Shown one piece after another: positions 1 through 11,500 of a DNA stretch of 64,000 nt. The DNA lies in assembly GCA_916048095.2 (NCBI GenBank), contig OU696579.1:4937998-5001997 (forward strand). The letters run 5' to 3'. How positions within the stretch are numbered: the first letter of the stretch is position 1; every line of letters begins with the position of its first letter. Source of the stretch: Sacculina carcini. Lineage: Eukaryota; Arthropoda; Thecostraca; Sacculinidae. The translations under genes were made by a program, and so were the position numbers. The notes beneath the pieces are model-generated. The model ran no database searches, was not told where the DNA came from, and was given only the letters and a program-made list of their open reading frames with translations.

Positions 1-1264
1 TGACCAGTGTCTTGTGCAAAATATGTGAAAAAATAATTAAGGATCACTGGGTTCGGTACCTGGAAGGAGAGAAGATATTAACAAGTGCTCAATATGGATT
101 CAGAGCGTCAAGATCGTGTGTGTCTAGCCTGTTGGGATATTACAACAATATCATTGATGCGATTCAGGAGAGAGGAAAATGGGTGGACAGCGTGTATTTA
201 GATCTGTCGAAAGCATTCGATAAATAACCGCACAACAGACTGTTATGGAAGTTGGAGCATCACGGAGGTGTGAATGGAACATTACTCAACTGGATGAAGG
301 ACTATCTTATCGGAATCTAGGATGAGCACAACAGTGAGAGGAGTTGAATCATTGAGTAGACATGTCAGAAGTGGAGTACCGCAAAGTTCGGTCTTAGGCC
401 CGATAATGTTTATCGTGTATATAAACGGTATGGCAGATAATATCGAGAGCGACATTCATCTGTTCGCTGATGACGCCAAAATGATGAAGATGGTAAAGGA
501 CCAAAACGACTGTATGGCATTACAGCAGGATCTGGATAGAGTGAAGGAGTGGGGAGACAAATGGCAGATGCAATTCAATGAAAAAAATGTCACGTGATGA
601 GATTTGGTACAGGTAACTTCAGACCTCCCACGATTTACAGGCTGGGAAACCAAATATTTGCTAGAAGTTCCAAGAGAAAGAGATCTCGCAATTATTGTGG
701 AAACTGATCTTTCTCCTCAAGGGCACATTAATGACATTTGCGGAAAAATTTATGCTTTGATTGTTAGAATTAAACTCACCTTCGAATTTCTGGATGAGAA
801 TATGATTAGAGAGTAGATAGTGTCAGTGATTAGACCCAAGTTGGAGTACGCCGCCGTGGTCTGGTCCCCCCATGAGGTGGGACACAAAAAGAAACTGTAA
901 AGACTGCAAAGACTGGCGACGAAACTTGCTCCGAAACTGATGGACAGGATCTATGAGGAACGACTCCAAGCTCTGAACCTAATTAGTCTGGAGGACAGAA
1001 GAAAGCGACTTGATAAACATATTTAAGTATATGAAAGAGATAACTACTCCGGTAATTAGAGGTTTTTATAAGCAGATGAAAGGAAGAGGACACAAGTATA
1101 AATTAAGGAAACACCGTTGCAAAAAGGATATAAAGAAGTACATCTTCCCATACAGAGCTATAGATAGTTGGAATAAACTACCCACGGATATTGTTGAAAG
1201 TGAAAAAATATCAGAGTTTAAAAGTAAAATTGATAGGTTGAGAGACAGGTCAGCTCGAGCTTAA
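1..1264 (+). mobile_element. Decayed LINE fragment, CR1/L2-like reverse transcriptase
   Basis: Broken pieces of a non-LTR retrotransposon reverse transcriptase read along the plus strand. Visible are the palm start (LDLSKAFDK near 205-225), the GVPQSS..LGP block near 375, the catalytic LFADDA box near 460-478, and a CR1/L2-type C-terminal domain with LQRLATKLAP near 900-940 and a WNKLP motif near 1170. At least four stops or frame changes interrupt it, including stops after AFDK and in the thumb, so it is dead. The window begins inside it. It lies downstream of the last visible dynein exon and antisense to that gene, so it is probably intronic. The family group is reasonably sure, the exact clade is not. 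Confidence 0.85.
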
Positions 1265-1269
1265 GCTCA

Positions 1270-1999
1270 AATCCTGTAGAACAGCTCGGTGAGTACAATT
1301 CGGTGAGTACACAGACAGCTTTTGCTGTCGGTACGGAGTGCACGAGTGTCCTCCAGCCATGCATCGGAGCATTCCACACGTGACCGGACTCACGTGTTTT
1401 CTCCTCGATAAACGCAAAATTTAGCTCAGATGTGACAGGGACAACTTATTTTGAAAACAAATTTATGTATTTGTTATGTCACGTTTTAAATCACATATAA
1501 AATATACAATAACTTAGGGATATATTATTTTATTAATTATCGAAGTCTCTGGGATGTTCCTGGTTTTTGGTCTATGTGACAAGATTAACATTTTCTTTTC
1601 ACCCCTACATTACCCCCGAACAATTGCTAAATTACCCACAGGGGGTAATTTACCCCCAGGCTGGTAACCACTGATCTATTGGGATAAGTCAAGTTGGACT
1701 TAGCTTTGGCCAAAATCTAAACAAAATCTCAATTGGGAACATGATAGATTCCCGTTGATTTTAGGCTCGGTTAGATGACTCTCGTGCTGTAACCCGGATA
1801 AGAGCTCTGTGTCGGCATAATGGGCATATTTCGATACAATGCTTCATAGAAGAAGATTATCGTGAAAAATAACTCCGCTTTTTATCACGAATTCTCCTTG
1901 ATTAAATGTTTCACATTTTAACACCCCAACACATGGATAATTTTGTAGCAGAGATGCACACCGCACACGAACACAAAATTCAAAACTATTTTTCATATA
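1270..1999. other. Intronic spacer with a hAT-like terminus
   Basis: No gene was recognised. The stretch is AT-rich. Near 1600-1673 lie runs of TTACCCCC and GGGGGTAA and then CCAGGCTGGTAACCACTG, which read backwards begins with CAGTGGTTACCAG, the usual start of hAT transposons. The other end was not located, so this is a possible remnant only. No further dynein exon was seen here. Confidence 0.4.
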
Positions 2000-2394
2000 C
2001 AGTAGCCACCAAAAGTTTGGACGTCAAACACAACACAAATATAATTTTGCATTGACGGCATGAAAGTGACAAAACAATTTTTTGGACAATTTATTGTTTT
2101 TTAGTTTATTACTTTTAATTGATCATTTATGGCTAATCAAAACTGGAAACGTAGAGACCACATGTTTGGTTACATGAATAACTGAGAGCGGTCGCCAAGA
2201 AACACAAACCAACCTCTAATGATGCTCAAAAATCCTCCATCTGAGAATATCAAGTATCCTGGTAGAAGTCAACATTAGGGTTGCTGTCAGTCGTGCAAAT
2301 ATATGTATAGTTAGCCGAGAGCCTTCCAATTTATAACCAATTCACATGTAAATATATATCAACACCCGTTCGTCCAAGCTTTTGACGGCTATTG
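2000..2394. mobile_element. Tc1/mariner-type MITE (non-autonomous)
   Basis: About 395 bp bounded by TA dinucleotides (1998-1999 and 2395-2396), the target used by Tc1/mariner elements. The ends are imperfect inverted repeats: the left reads CAGTAGCCACCAAAAGTTTG and the right, on the other strand, CAATAGCCGTCAAAAGCTTG. This matches the common Tc1 terminus type. There is no transposase frame, so it is a deletion derivative or MITE. It sits left of the last visible dynein exon. Confidence 0.8.
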
Positions 2395-2488
2395 TATTTG
2401 ATATTCACTAGGTAGCTGCAGTGTCTTTTTTAATACCAATTTGTACAATCTACAGCATGTTCAACCTGGTTGAAGACTGCAAGATCAC

Positions 2489-2566
2489 CTGAAAATTACC
2501 ACAGAGCTCCAAATTGCGCAGTGCCTCCTGTCTTTGCAACAGTTCGTCCAACTTTTGCCGCTGAAG
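2489..2566 (-). CDS. DNAH3: DNAH3 coding exon 12 (last in window)
   Basis: Twenty-six codons (LQRQKLDELLQRQEALRNLE and so on), phase 0 at both ends. The acceptor has a strong pyrimidine tract (CCTTTTCCTGTAG) and the donor reads CAG|GTGATC. It corresponds to the helical stretch of the dynein tail after the KY..LLNG block. A shorter form using the donor seven codon-thirds earlier (GTAATT) cannot be excluded. The gene continues to the left of the window. Confidence 0.75.
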
Positions 2567-5500
2567 CTACAGGAAAAGGACAGCAAAGCACATCATATTT
2601 TTCCTACAATCAAAACTGCTCGAAATTAAACGAAGCACAGAGCAAATGAAATCATGCTGAAAATTATATAATATCACACACATGTAATAATACAAGGTTT
2701 TGTATGAACAAGCATTTGAAAGAAATCAAGGTCAATAAAGTCAAGGTCAAATCTATGAGTAAAATAATGCAGTTCTTCAACAGAGCAATGTCTATGACTC
2801 ACCTCATAGCATTAAACAAATCTCCAAGTATAATAATTCTTACATAAACAGCAAAGTATTTCATGAAATTCCCCAAATGACAAAGGTCACTGAAATCCCT
2901 GACCCTCCTTTGTTGTACGATCAAAACTAGATTGATGTTAGCGCACCGAGATTTGTTCTTCGGTGGTCACAAAATCTTCCAGATCCAAGTGCATTTTCCC
3001 GTTGAGAATGTCAAAATATCTGCAAACATAGTATGATCATTTAGCGTCAAATGTAATGGGAGAGCTTAATTGTTGGAACAACGCGTCTGTAGTTGTCAAA
3101 TACGACAGCTACAAACGTTCTCTATGTGACCAATAATTTGCAGCATTGAAATGTGTTCAAACTTATAAGTTATTGCATAATGATAATATCCTAATTCGTG
3201 TAGAGATATAATATTTTTGAATTTCATAAAATCGCTTATATTAGCACAATTAATATACTGCTGTGGCGGATCAAGAATGCAATTTTGGGAAGGGCTGAAT
3301 AAATTTTGGGGGCGATCAGTCATGTACATGCATCATTAAGCAACGTTTTTGCGATAATGCTTATATCCAGAGCCGTTGCGAGGAATTATGGGTCCCCCCC
3401 CCGAAGGCATCACTTGGGGCCCCCATTGTGAATATTGAATGCATTTATTAGACATAATCACATAATACGTGAAGCGAAGGGGCCCCTCAACATTCGGGGC
3501 CCCCCGGCCGGGGGGTACGGGGGGCGGCTGCTACGGCTCTGCTTATATCTACTAATTCTACAGAAGATTATTTTTCATGGCCTCTTTCAGTGAACTTTTC
3601 AGTTATGAGAAGTTGATGGAAACATTATGGGGGGCCTTCAGCCCCCTTCTGGATCCACCAGTGATATAATGCTATGACGACGGACGAATACGGCGAATAT
3701 AGATCAAAAATGATGAGGAAGATACTGAAATGTTTTTTAGCAGAAAGCATCTTCAGCTTATCGCTTGGAAAGTGGTCAGATATGAAAACGATTGTCTTTC
3801 AAGGTAGGGCAACACTGCTTTCATCACACAATCATAACAGGAGATAGGAGACTGTACTTTTCAAAACAATGTAGGTAGTTGAGAGGAGCTGCCCTGCCAT
3901 GTTCTATCACACCACGCACGGCTGCAAGTGTATCACACACTATCTTCTCGTCCATGTGCACCACACGCAAACATTCGTTGGCTTCCTTGACATCTGCAAA
4001 TAAAAATATTTAACATGGGAAATTCAAGAATATTTGTTAATTAACGCGTTTTAATTGACGTTTAAAGTAACGCCGGAACCAAAAGTTATGCCAATTTTTT
4101 TCTCTGAGGGCTATGCAAAAATCTCAATTTCCAAACAAGAATAAAACAAATTAATCGTAATTTGCATACTAATTAATGTTGATACTAGTTTTCATGAGCA
4201 TCAATTCAAAACTTACATTCGAAGATATACCACATAAAGTTCAAATACCTTTCGATGACGCACACAACACAATATGAATAACGAGGGTAACCACAGGCAA
4301 ACACTGATCCAACTCAGCCAAGATGTGACCAACTCTACACTTACCTGACGCAAATCCGGCAAACATGAGTCTCTCCACTCTCGGAACGTCTCTGATTCCG
4401 TTGACAATGTCGTACACTACAGATGACACAACCTGCGCAGCCTGGTCGACTGTCGGGTGAAGGACCACTCGCGGACTGCTCGGCTCTCGAGCTTTGAGAG
4501 ATTCTGTCTGATCTGTATCAGGCTGGTTTATGTTGTCAGTCACTGGAGCTTCTGCGCTCCACACATCCTCGACCTTCACTTGCACCGTGATCACGCACGA
4601 TTTCGGCGAGATAACGCGTCCGTCATCGCTCGTTCTCCCCAAATGTCCAGACTCCTTCGAACAGATGCAACCGACTGGTAGTCAGATCACAGAGTTGACC
4701 ATGTGTTTCAACTACACAAGTTGTACACACAGTAGAGCTGGGTCTTTTACATTGGTGGACCAGGTAAGTACAATCTGAGGCACAAGAATATACACCTAGC
4801 CTGGTACAAAGTGTACTAAACATGACTAACATACTCATGAGGAGTCCTATTGAACAGTAAATATATGATAAATATACCACGAGTTCAGACGAAAAAACAC
4901 AAAAACTGAGAGTATATCCTATGAAGACCGATGGAATGTATCGTTCTGTATGTTGGTAACGGTTTTAAGCGATCCAGATGGACAAATCAAAACTCAGTGG
5001 TCTTACATCTACGCTATTGTCGTGGTAGTCGCTTTTGAACGGTCAAACATAATCCATATGATTTTTTAGCCCTTATGTAAATTACTCCAGTTAGAAAGGT
5101 TGTGTATGTGTATGCATTTATTTGAGTATGTATACATATCTGCAGTGGCGGCACCAGGGTTCTTCCGGTGGACGGGCTGAGGCACTGATGAAATAGATGC
5201 GGGGGCGTGGCGAAACATGAATAATCACACTCAAAATGCTCATGCTCCGGGTTTTTGAGGGACTCAGGGAAATTGGCACATTTTTATTTGGGGTTTCAAC
5301 CCCTTCAAGCCCGACTGGCGCCGCCACTGCATATATGTATGCTTATTTTTGTGCAGGCAATGGCGTCCATGCTAGTGAGATACATCCCTCATGCGGATAA
5401 GTAATGACAGGACACAAGACGGCAAGACAGCAAGCTATCTCACTGTATAAGCGTGCAGAACCTCGATGAAATCCCGCAGCGTGTTGTAGACTACACCGCG

Positions 5501-8479
5501 GAGACAGCGGGACATGAAGGCAGCTACGACGCTGAATAACTGACGCACAGCCTCGGTGGCGCCGGAACCACTGCACGCGCTCCTGGGAGCCAGGTTCCTC
5601 CACTCGCACAGGTGAACCGTGAAAACCTCGGCACACTGGGGAATCCACCTGCCGTTCACAAGTATATCTGGTTTGATATCGGCTTCAGCTGGTCCACCTC
5701 AGTCTAATAAAGAATGGTGCCTTCCGAACTTGTGTATTAAACGTGTCCGCGTTTGTATCTGTCTGTGCATGTCTTTGTCGACGTTTTTCTACCAATATCA
5801 ATATCTGTCAGTGTTTATCTTCCCTGTTATATTTTGTCCTTGCTAGCACTTGCCTCTATTCCTTCTGAGCATTTGTTTTGATGTTATTATCACATTTGCT
5901 ACATATTCTCGCTTGTTTATCGCGTCTTTGCTGCTTAGTGCTCTATATCAAATACACGGTTTGTTTGTTTTGTTATTGTTTTTAGAATTTTTCAATTGAA
6001 GTTTACAATGCGACTTGAATCAAAATTGTTTTATGTGCATTTTAAGAAGAGAACTGTAGAAAACCACGTTATGAATTTTTTAAAATATAATATATAAAAT
6101 TTACCATTTAAGATAAGGGGAATAATTAAATTATAAATATATCAGTATTGGTATATAGTAAATCACACATGTGTCATTACGACAACTTACAATTACGCAT
6201 CAGCTCATTAACTATCACTTTTATCTGTTCTGTTCTATTGTCTAGCGGAACAGTGCGGCCTGTGAGAGCTCACTGTTCAATGAGAGTGCGGCGGGCACAA
6301 TGTATCTGTTGAGTGGCCAGTGTAACGAGGCCACTAGTTGTCAGAGGCAGTTGATTGCGACAAAGCTGGATGAAGTTCACCAGTCGCAGGCTGTCGTAAC
6401 TGTGTTCACCAGTCGAGCCGAGTTTGACATGAAACAACATGTCAATTCATTAACCAACTAAAACTAGTGACAACATGTATTCCCAATCACTAAATTGCCT
6501 CCAAGAGCCCAAAAATATATCTAATAATTTAATGATGATTTTGAGTAATAATAATTTTACATTATTACAATATATATTATATTTAAATATTAAAATATTT
6601 AATCATTTTTAAATTATTTACAATAATAATTTGCCGAAAATAAATTACCCTAATAATTTTGGGCAATAACGGGTTAATTAGTCTGATAAGCTTGCAGTAT
6701 GAACAATTTTTCACTATCACGATCAGCGAATTCGAATCATCCTAAGTGTACAAGATCAAATATGATTTCTGATCAAGCGCTGAACACACGCTCCTAGAGA
6801 CAATTAGTGTTCGTACAATCACACCTATATATATATATACACACACACACACGCACCTGTCATGCCAGATTTTGTTGAGTCGTCGCATGATGGGGTGAGC
6901 AATGAACAAATGCTGAGAGCAACGTTGCAGAGCGGCTGTGTGCTGCAGCCTCCACGGCACAGGAGGACGGATGATCACTGGTCTGTGATCAGCAACAAGA
7001 TGATGATGACGAGCGGTTGACAAGTCATTTCCCAACTATATGCTGTATCTTGCTAAATATCCAACTCTCTATGTGTTTACTTACTTACCAATTACTACCA
7101 ATTACTACGAATTACTACCAATTACTGTCAATTACTCACCACCGCTACCAAGTACTACCAATTAATACCAATTACGATTAAGAAATATATATTGACAATA
7201 ACAATTAAGCGATAAAAATTAAAATTAATGGTATACTACCAATTAAATGTACAATAAAATAATTAAAATCTAAATTATTAAGAATATTTTTTTGAATATT
7301 TATATTAAAGTTTAATTATTAAAATAAAATTCAGATTTAAATATAATTAAAACTATTACAATAACATTCAAACCATAATAAAATTGAAATTAAATACAAA
7401 TTAGGCTAATAATACAATAAAATTACCATATAATTGAAATTATCATAAAAATAAATATACAACAAAATTAAATTTGCAACAAAATTATTCAAATACTAAT
7501 TTTATTATAATAATTAAAATACCAAAATACAATTTGGAAAAAACTATTGCATATTAAAAATATTACATTATAATTGCAAATAATTACTAATTTGTAATAG
7601 CTTGAAACCAATGTGCATTTCCAACTGCTTCTTAAATGCGGCGTGTTTTAGCATGATAAATTGAAATAATTGATAAAATTGCATTTAAAAAATTTATTTC
7701 AAATTATAAATTACACACCAATGCAAATATATAACCTATTATTCATGCCATGTATGCGTGTATGTATAAGTTTATGTATATATGTATGTTTGTGTGTGTG
7801 TGTAAGCGATTTTCCTGATTGGCTAGTGAAATGAGCGGAGATGTATTTTTATTAGGAATTTTACACTTACCGATAGGACTTATAATAGCCGTATATTCTC
7901 AGTCTTTTGCGTTCTGCTGGGTCGGTGAGCACACAGTTGATGGAGGCCACTTTCATGCTGCGGTAGAAGTCGCCACGGATTTCCTCCAGCTCGCCGGCAA
8001 TAAACTGCCTGTGGACATTTGGAGTTAGGTTGTGGTGAATGCTCACTAATCTGATCATTGTCAGACACCAAACAATTGCTGGCTGAAAATAATGTTATTG
8101 TGCCTATGGCCCATACATGCGTATTGACGGCAGCGGCGCAGACTTGTGTCAAGTCTCGGGGGGATGACAGCCATTATGCATTAGTGTTCAAATATGGCTC
8201 AGTTGGCCAATGCATAGGAACATAAACCATTTGACCTATTCAATTACAACATTTATTTCAATGAAGGGTATATTGTATATAACACCGGTACACACACACA
8301 CACACCCACACACACACACACACACATTACATTACATTACATTACATTAGATTAAGACATTTATATCGCGCTTTTCACCCGAGGGTCTCAAAAGCGCTCA
8401 CACACACACACACGCACACACACACACTCAAGCACAAGAGTCATACACATACAACAATCACGAACACACACTCTCACCT

Positions 8480-8512
<33 letters not shown>

Positions 8513-11500
8513 AAACAGACAAGTACATATACGCACAAACACAAGCATAAACTCACGTTAACATACTCAGAAACACAAAAATACACACGCACACACACAT
8601 ACATATTGAATAAGATAGCACAACACAACATACAACACATTAAGACAACACAGCAAGCATACAACGACATACACTCAGATTGACAAATCACAACACAATG
8701 GACACACAAATACAAACCAGAAAACACAACATAACAGACACACAAAGACATACACTCAAACAAATAGACAGAGAACACAACACAACAGACACACAAACAG
8801 ATAACAGAGCTCAACACAACAACACACAGACAGCATACAATGGAGAAACATACATACACAAGAACGGAAAACACGCGCATGAAGCACATACACATAGAAG
8901 ACAGAATTAGGAAACAATCAGACCTTTTATTCAGTACTAATATATACAATATTATTAAGACAGTAATAAGACTTAGTGAGAAAGAAATTTTTAGTATGTT
9001 TTTCGAAAAGAGATAGAGATTTGATTGAGCGTATTGAGGGAGATAGCCTATTGTAGATACGAGGTCCTAAGATAGAGAAACAACGATTGTAGTGAGAATG
9101 CCTAGAAGGAAAGGAAGGTTCAACTAAAAGAAAAGGATCGTTAGAAGACTTAAGAGAAAGAGATGAGGTTTTATAAGAGAGGAGGTCAAACAGATACGCA
9201 GGCTTACGAAGATGAAGATCTGAATGAATAATTAAACAAATACGATACTCAACAAGAGCCTTAATGGGAAGTAATTTAGGTTTTTGTAAAGAAGAAGAGA
9301 CATGAGAACCCGAAGGAAGATTAAATATCATACGACAAGCGTTTTTAATAATAGATTGAAGTTTCCTAAGCTGGCGGTGGTTGAGAGTTAGTAGAAGAGA
9401 ATAGCAGTACTGAATTTTACTGAAGATGAATGAATTAGCTAACTTGAAAGCAGCAGATATAGTTATATATCTACGAATGGAATGGAAACGCATTAGTTGA
9501 AAGTTACAGCACCTGATAATGTCAGAGATGTGTGGATCCAAATAAAGAGAGCTATCGAGTATGATACTATTACTATTATTACTATTAGAAGATGGAAAGA
9601 TAATATACATAGTGTGTTCATATATTCTGATGTGTATGATTTATCTGTATTTTGCAATCATGTGTATGCTGACAGTATTATTCACTGGTGTATCGTTGAC
9701 CGACTCGATTATGTGCTCGTGAGTGTGTGTATGTGTGTGTGTGCACGGGTGTGTGCGTGATCATCTATTGCAGCGCTACATTGCGTAGTGCAGTGTTGCA
9801 ACCTTGCACGATATGCTAATCCGGTATGCTAACGTTGAATGGGTATGTGTGTTCGCGGCTTTTGGGCAGTCGATTGCGAGAGTCCGGGCGATGATATTGT
9901 GCGCTGGGCGATTTGGTAACATCGAGAGATTCGTACGGAGTGCTAATACATTTGTAGTGCAGTGACGAGTCGATTCTTCTTACAAGCTATTTCGGCGCAG
10001 ATTCTGGATAACTTGAAATCATGTCGAACAGTGTGAAAATTCGTGACATGATCAGGAGCTTCGATGGTTCAGGCGACGTCGCACAATGGCTGGCGAAGGT
10101 GAAATTGGTCGCAGAGCTCAATGACATCTATGAGGTGAGTAAAGTTATTCCTTTGTTTCTGGAGGGCGCGGCTTTCGCAGTGTATGCTGAAATGGACGCA
10201 CGCGACAAAGATGACGCGAACAAAATTGAAGACACACTTCTGGCAGCTTTTGCCACCAACGCCTTTTCAGCCTATGAAGAGTTTTCCAGGCGTATTTGGA
10301 AGGACGAGCCAGTCGACGTCTTCATGACGGACCTCAGAAGACTGGCAAGACTGGCGGGCGTTGAGTCAGACATGCTGCTCATGCGAGCATTTATTGTTGG
10401 ACTTCCATCGGTGGTATCTCGTGAACTGCGTGCTGTATCAAAGGTGGACGAGATGACTCTGAGCGGAGTGGTTCAGCGTGCGCGTTGCTTGATGTCCGAG
10501 TTAAATGAGACGCCGGTGATAGCGGCTGCCGCAAACGACACTCAGCGTAGAGTAATACCAGCAAGGAAACGTTGTTTGAAATGTGGAGGCTCGCACTTCA
10601 CTCGTTTTTGTCGTTCTGTACGTCGGGGTGACTTTACATGCTGGACGTGCGGGGAAGCCGGTCATATCGCTCGCAACTGTCACCAGGGAAACGACAACGG
10701 GAGAACTTCTGCGCCGGCAGTTCTCCCACGAGAGGAATAAAGGCGCTACCTATCATAAACGCACGAGTCAATGGGCTAAGGTCGAGAGTACTCGTTGATT
10801 CCGGGTGCACTAATTCAATGGTAGCACCTCACTTGAGCAGATGTGCACATTGCGATGGACCATACGTAATTGCATTCGATGGTAAGCGTGTTAAGTGCCG
10901 TGGTGAGATGCGTGTTAAATTGGAGATTGCGGATCGTGTAGCGACTATTGATGCAGTTGTACCTGAGCGTCTGGTTGCCGGCGTCGACGCGGTTGTTGGA
11001 ATGGACGCGATTAACTTGTTGGGTGGTGTTCATATTGACAGACTTGGTGTGAAGTTTGGAAACAGTTGCAGAGTGCAGTGTTTGCGACATGATGTGTGTA
11101 AGGAAGCGGACGTTGTTTGTGCTGCAACACGATTATATGTAGAAGATGACGAGTTTACAGCATTCTTCGATGGAAAAATTTGGAAGGCACGATGGAAGTG
11201 GATCGCGAAACCACCTGCTTTGAAGAACGCTGTGCGTTGCTATGATAACAATATGACACCAGATGTTCGCAAAAGTTTTGACGATGAAGTTGAAAAATGG
11301 GTGGATGATGGGTGGCTTGTGCCTGATCATAGCGGAGACTTCACTGGTATCGTACCAATGATGGCGGTAGTGCAACGAAACAAGCACAAGGTCAGGCCTG
11401 TCATGGACTACAGAGAATTGAATAAGTTTGTGCAGTGTAGATCTGGTCAGGACCTCGCAGCCTGCGACGAGAAAATACGCCAGTGGAGAAAGACGAGTGA

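Larger units (their letters stand above)
3020..3857. other. Dynein intron with nested hAT-type MITEs
   Basis: Apart from the two MITEs listed separately (3261-3663 and, inside it, 3368-3541), the intron shows only AT-rich unique-looking sequence. Confidence 0.6.

Noticed and set aside
5619-5846. 75-codon plus-strand frame antisense to dynein exon 8
   Set aside because: Runs from the antisense of a real exon into AT-rich intron; no support.
8458-8949. 163-codon minus-strand frame rich in Cys and Val, and a plus-strand frame rich in Thr and Gln
   Set aside because: Low-complexity CA/ACAACA sequence; no domain and no splice or start context.
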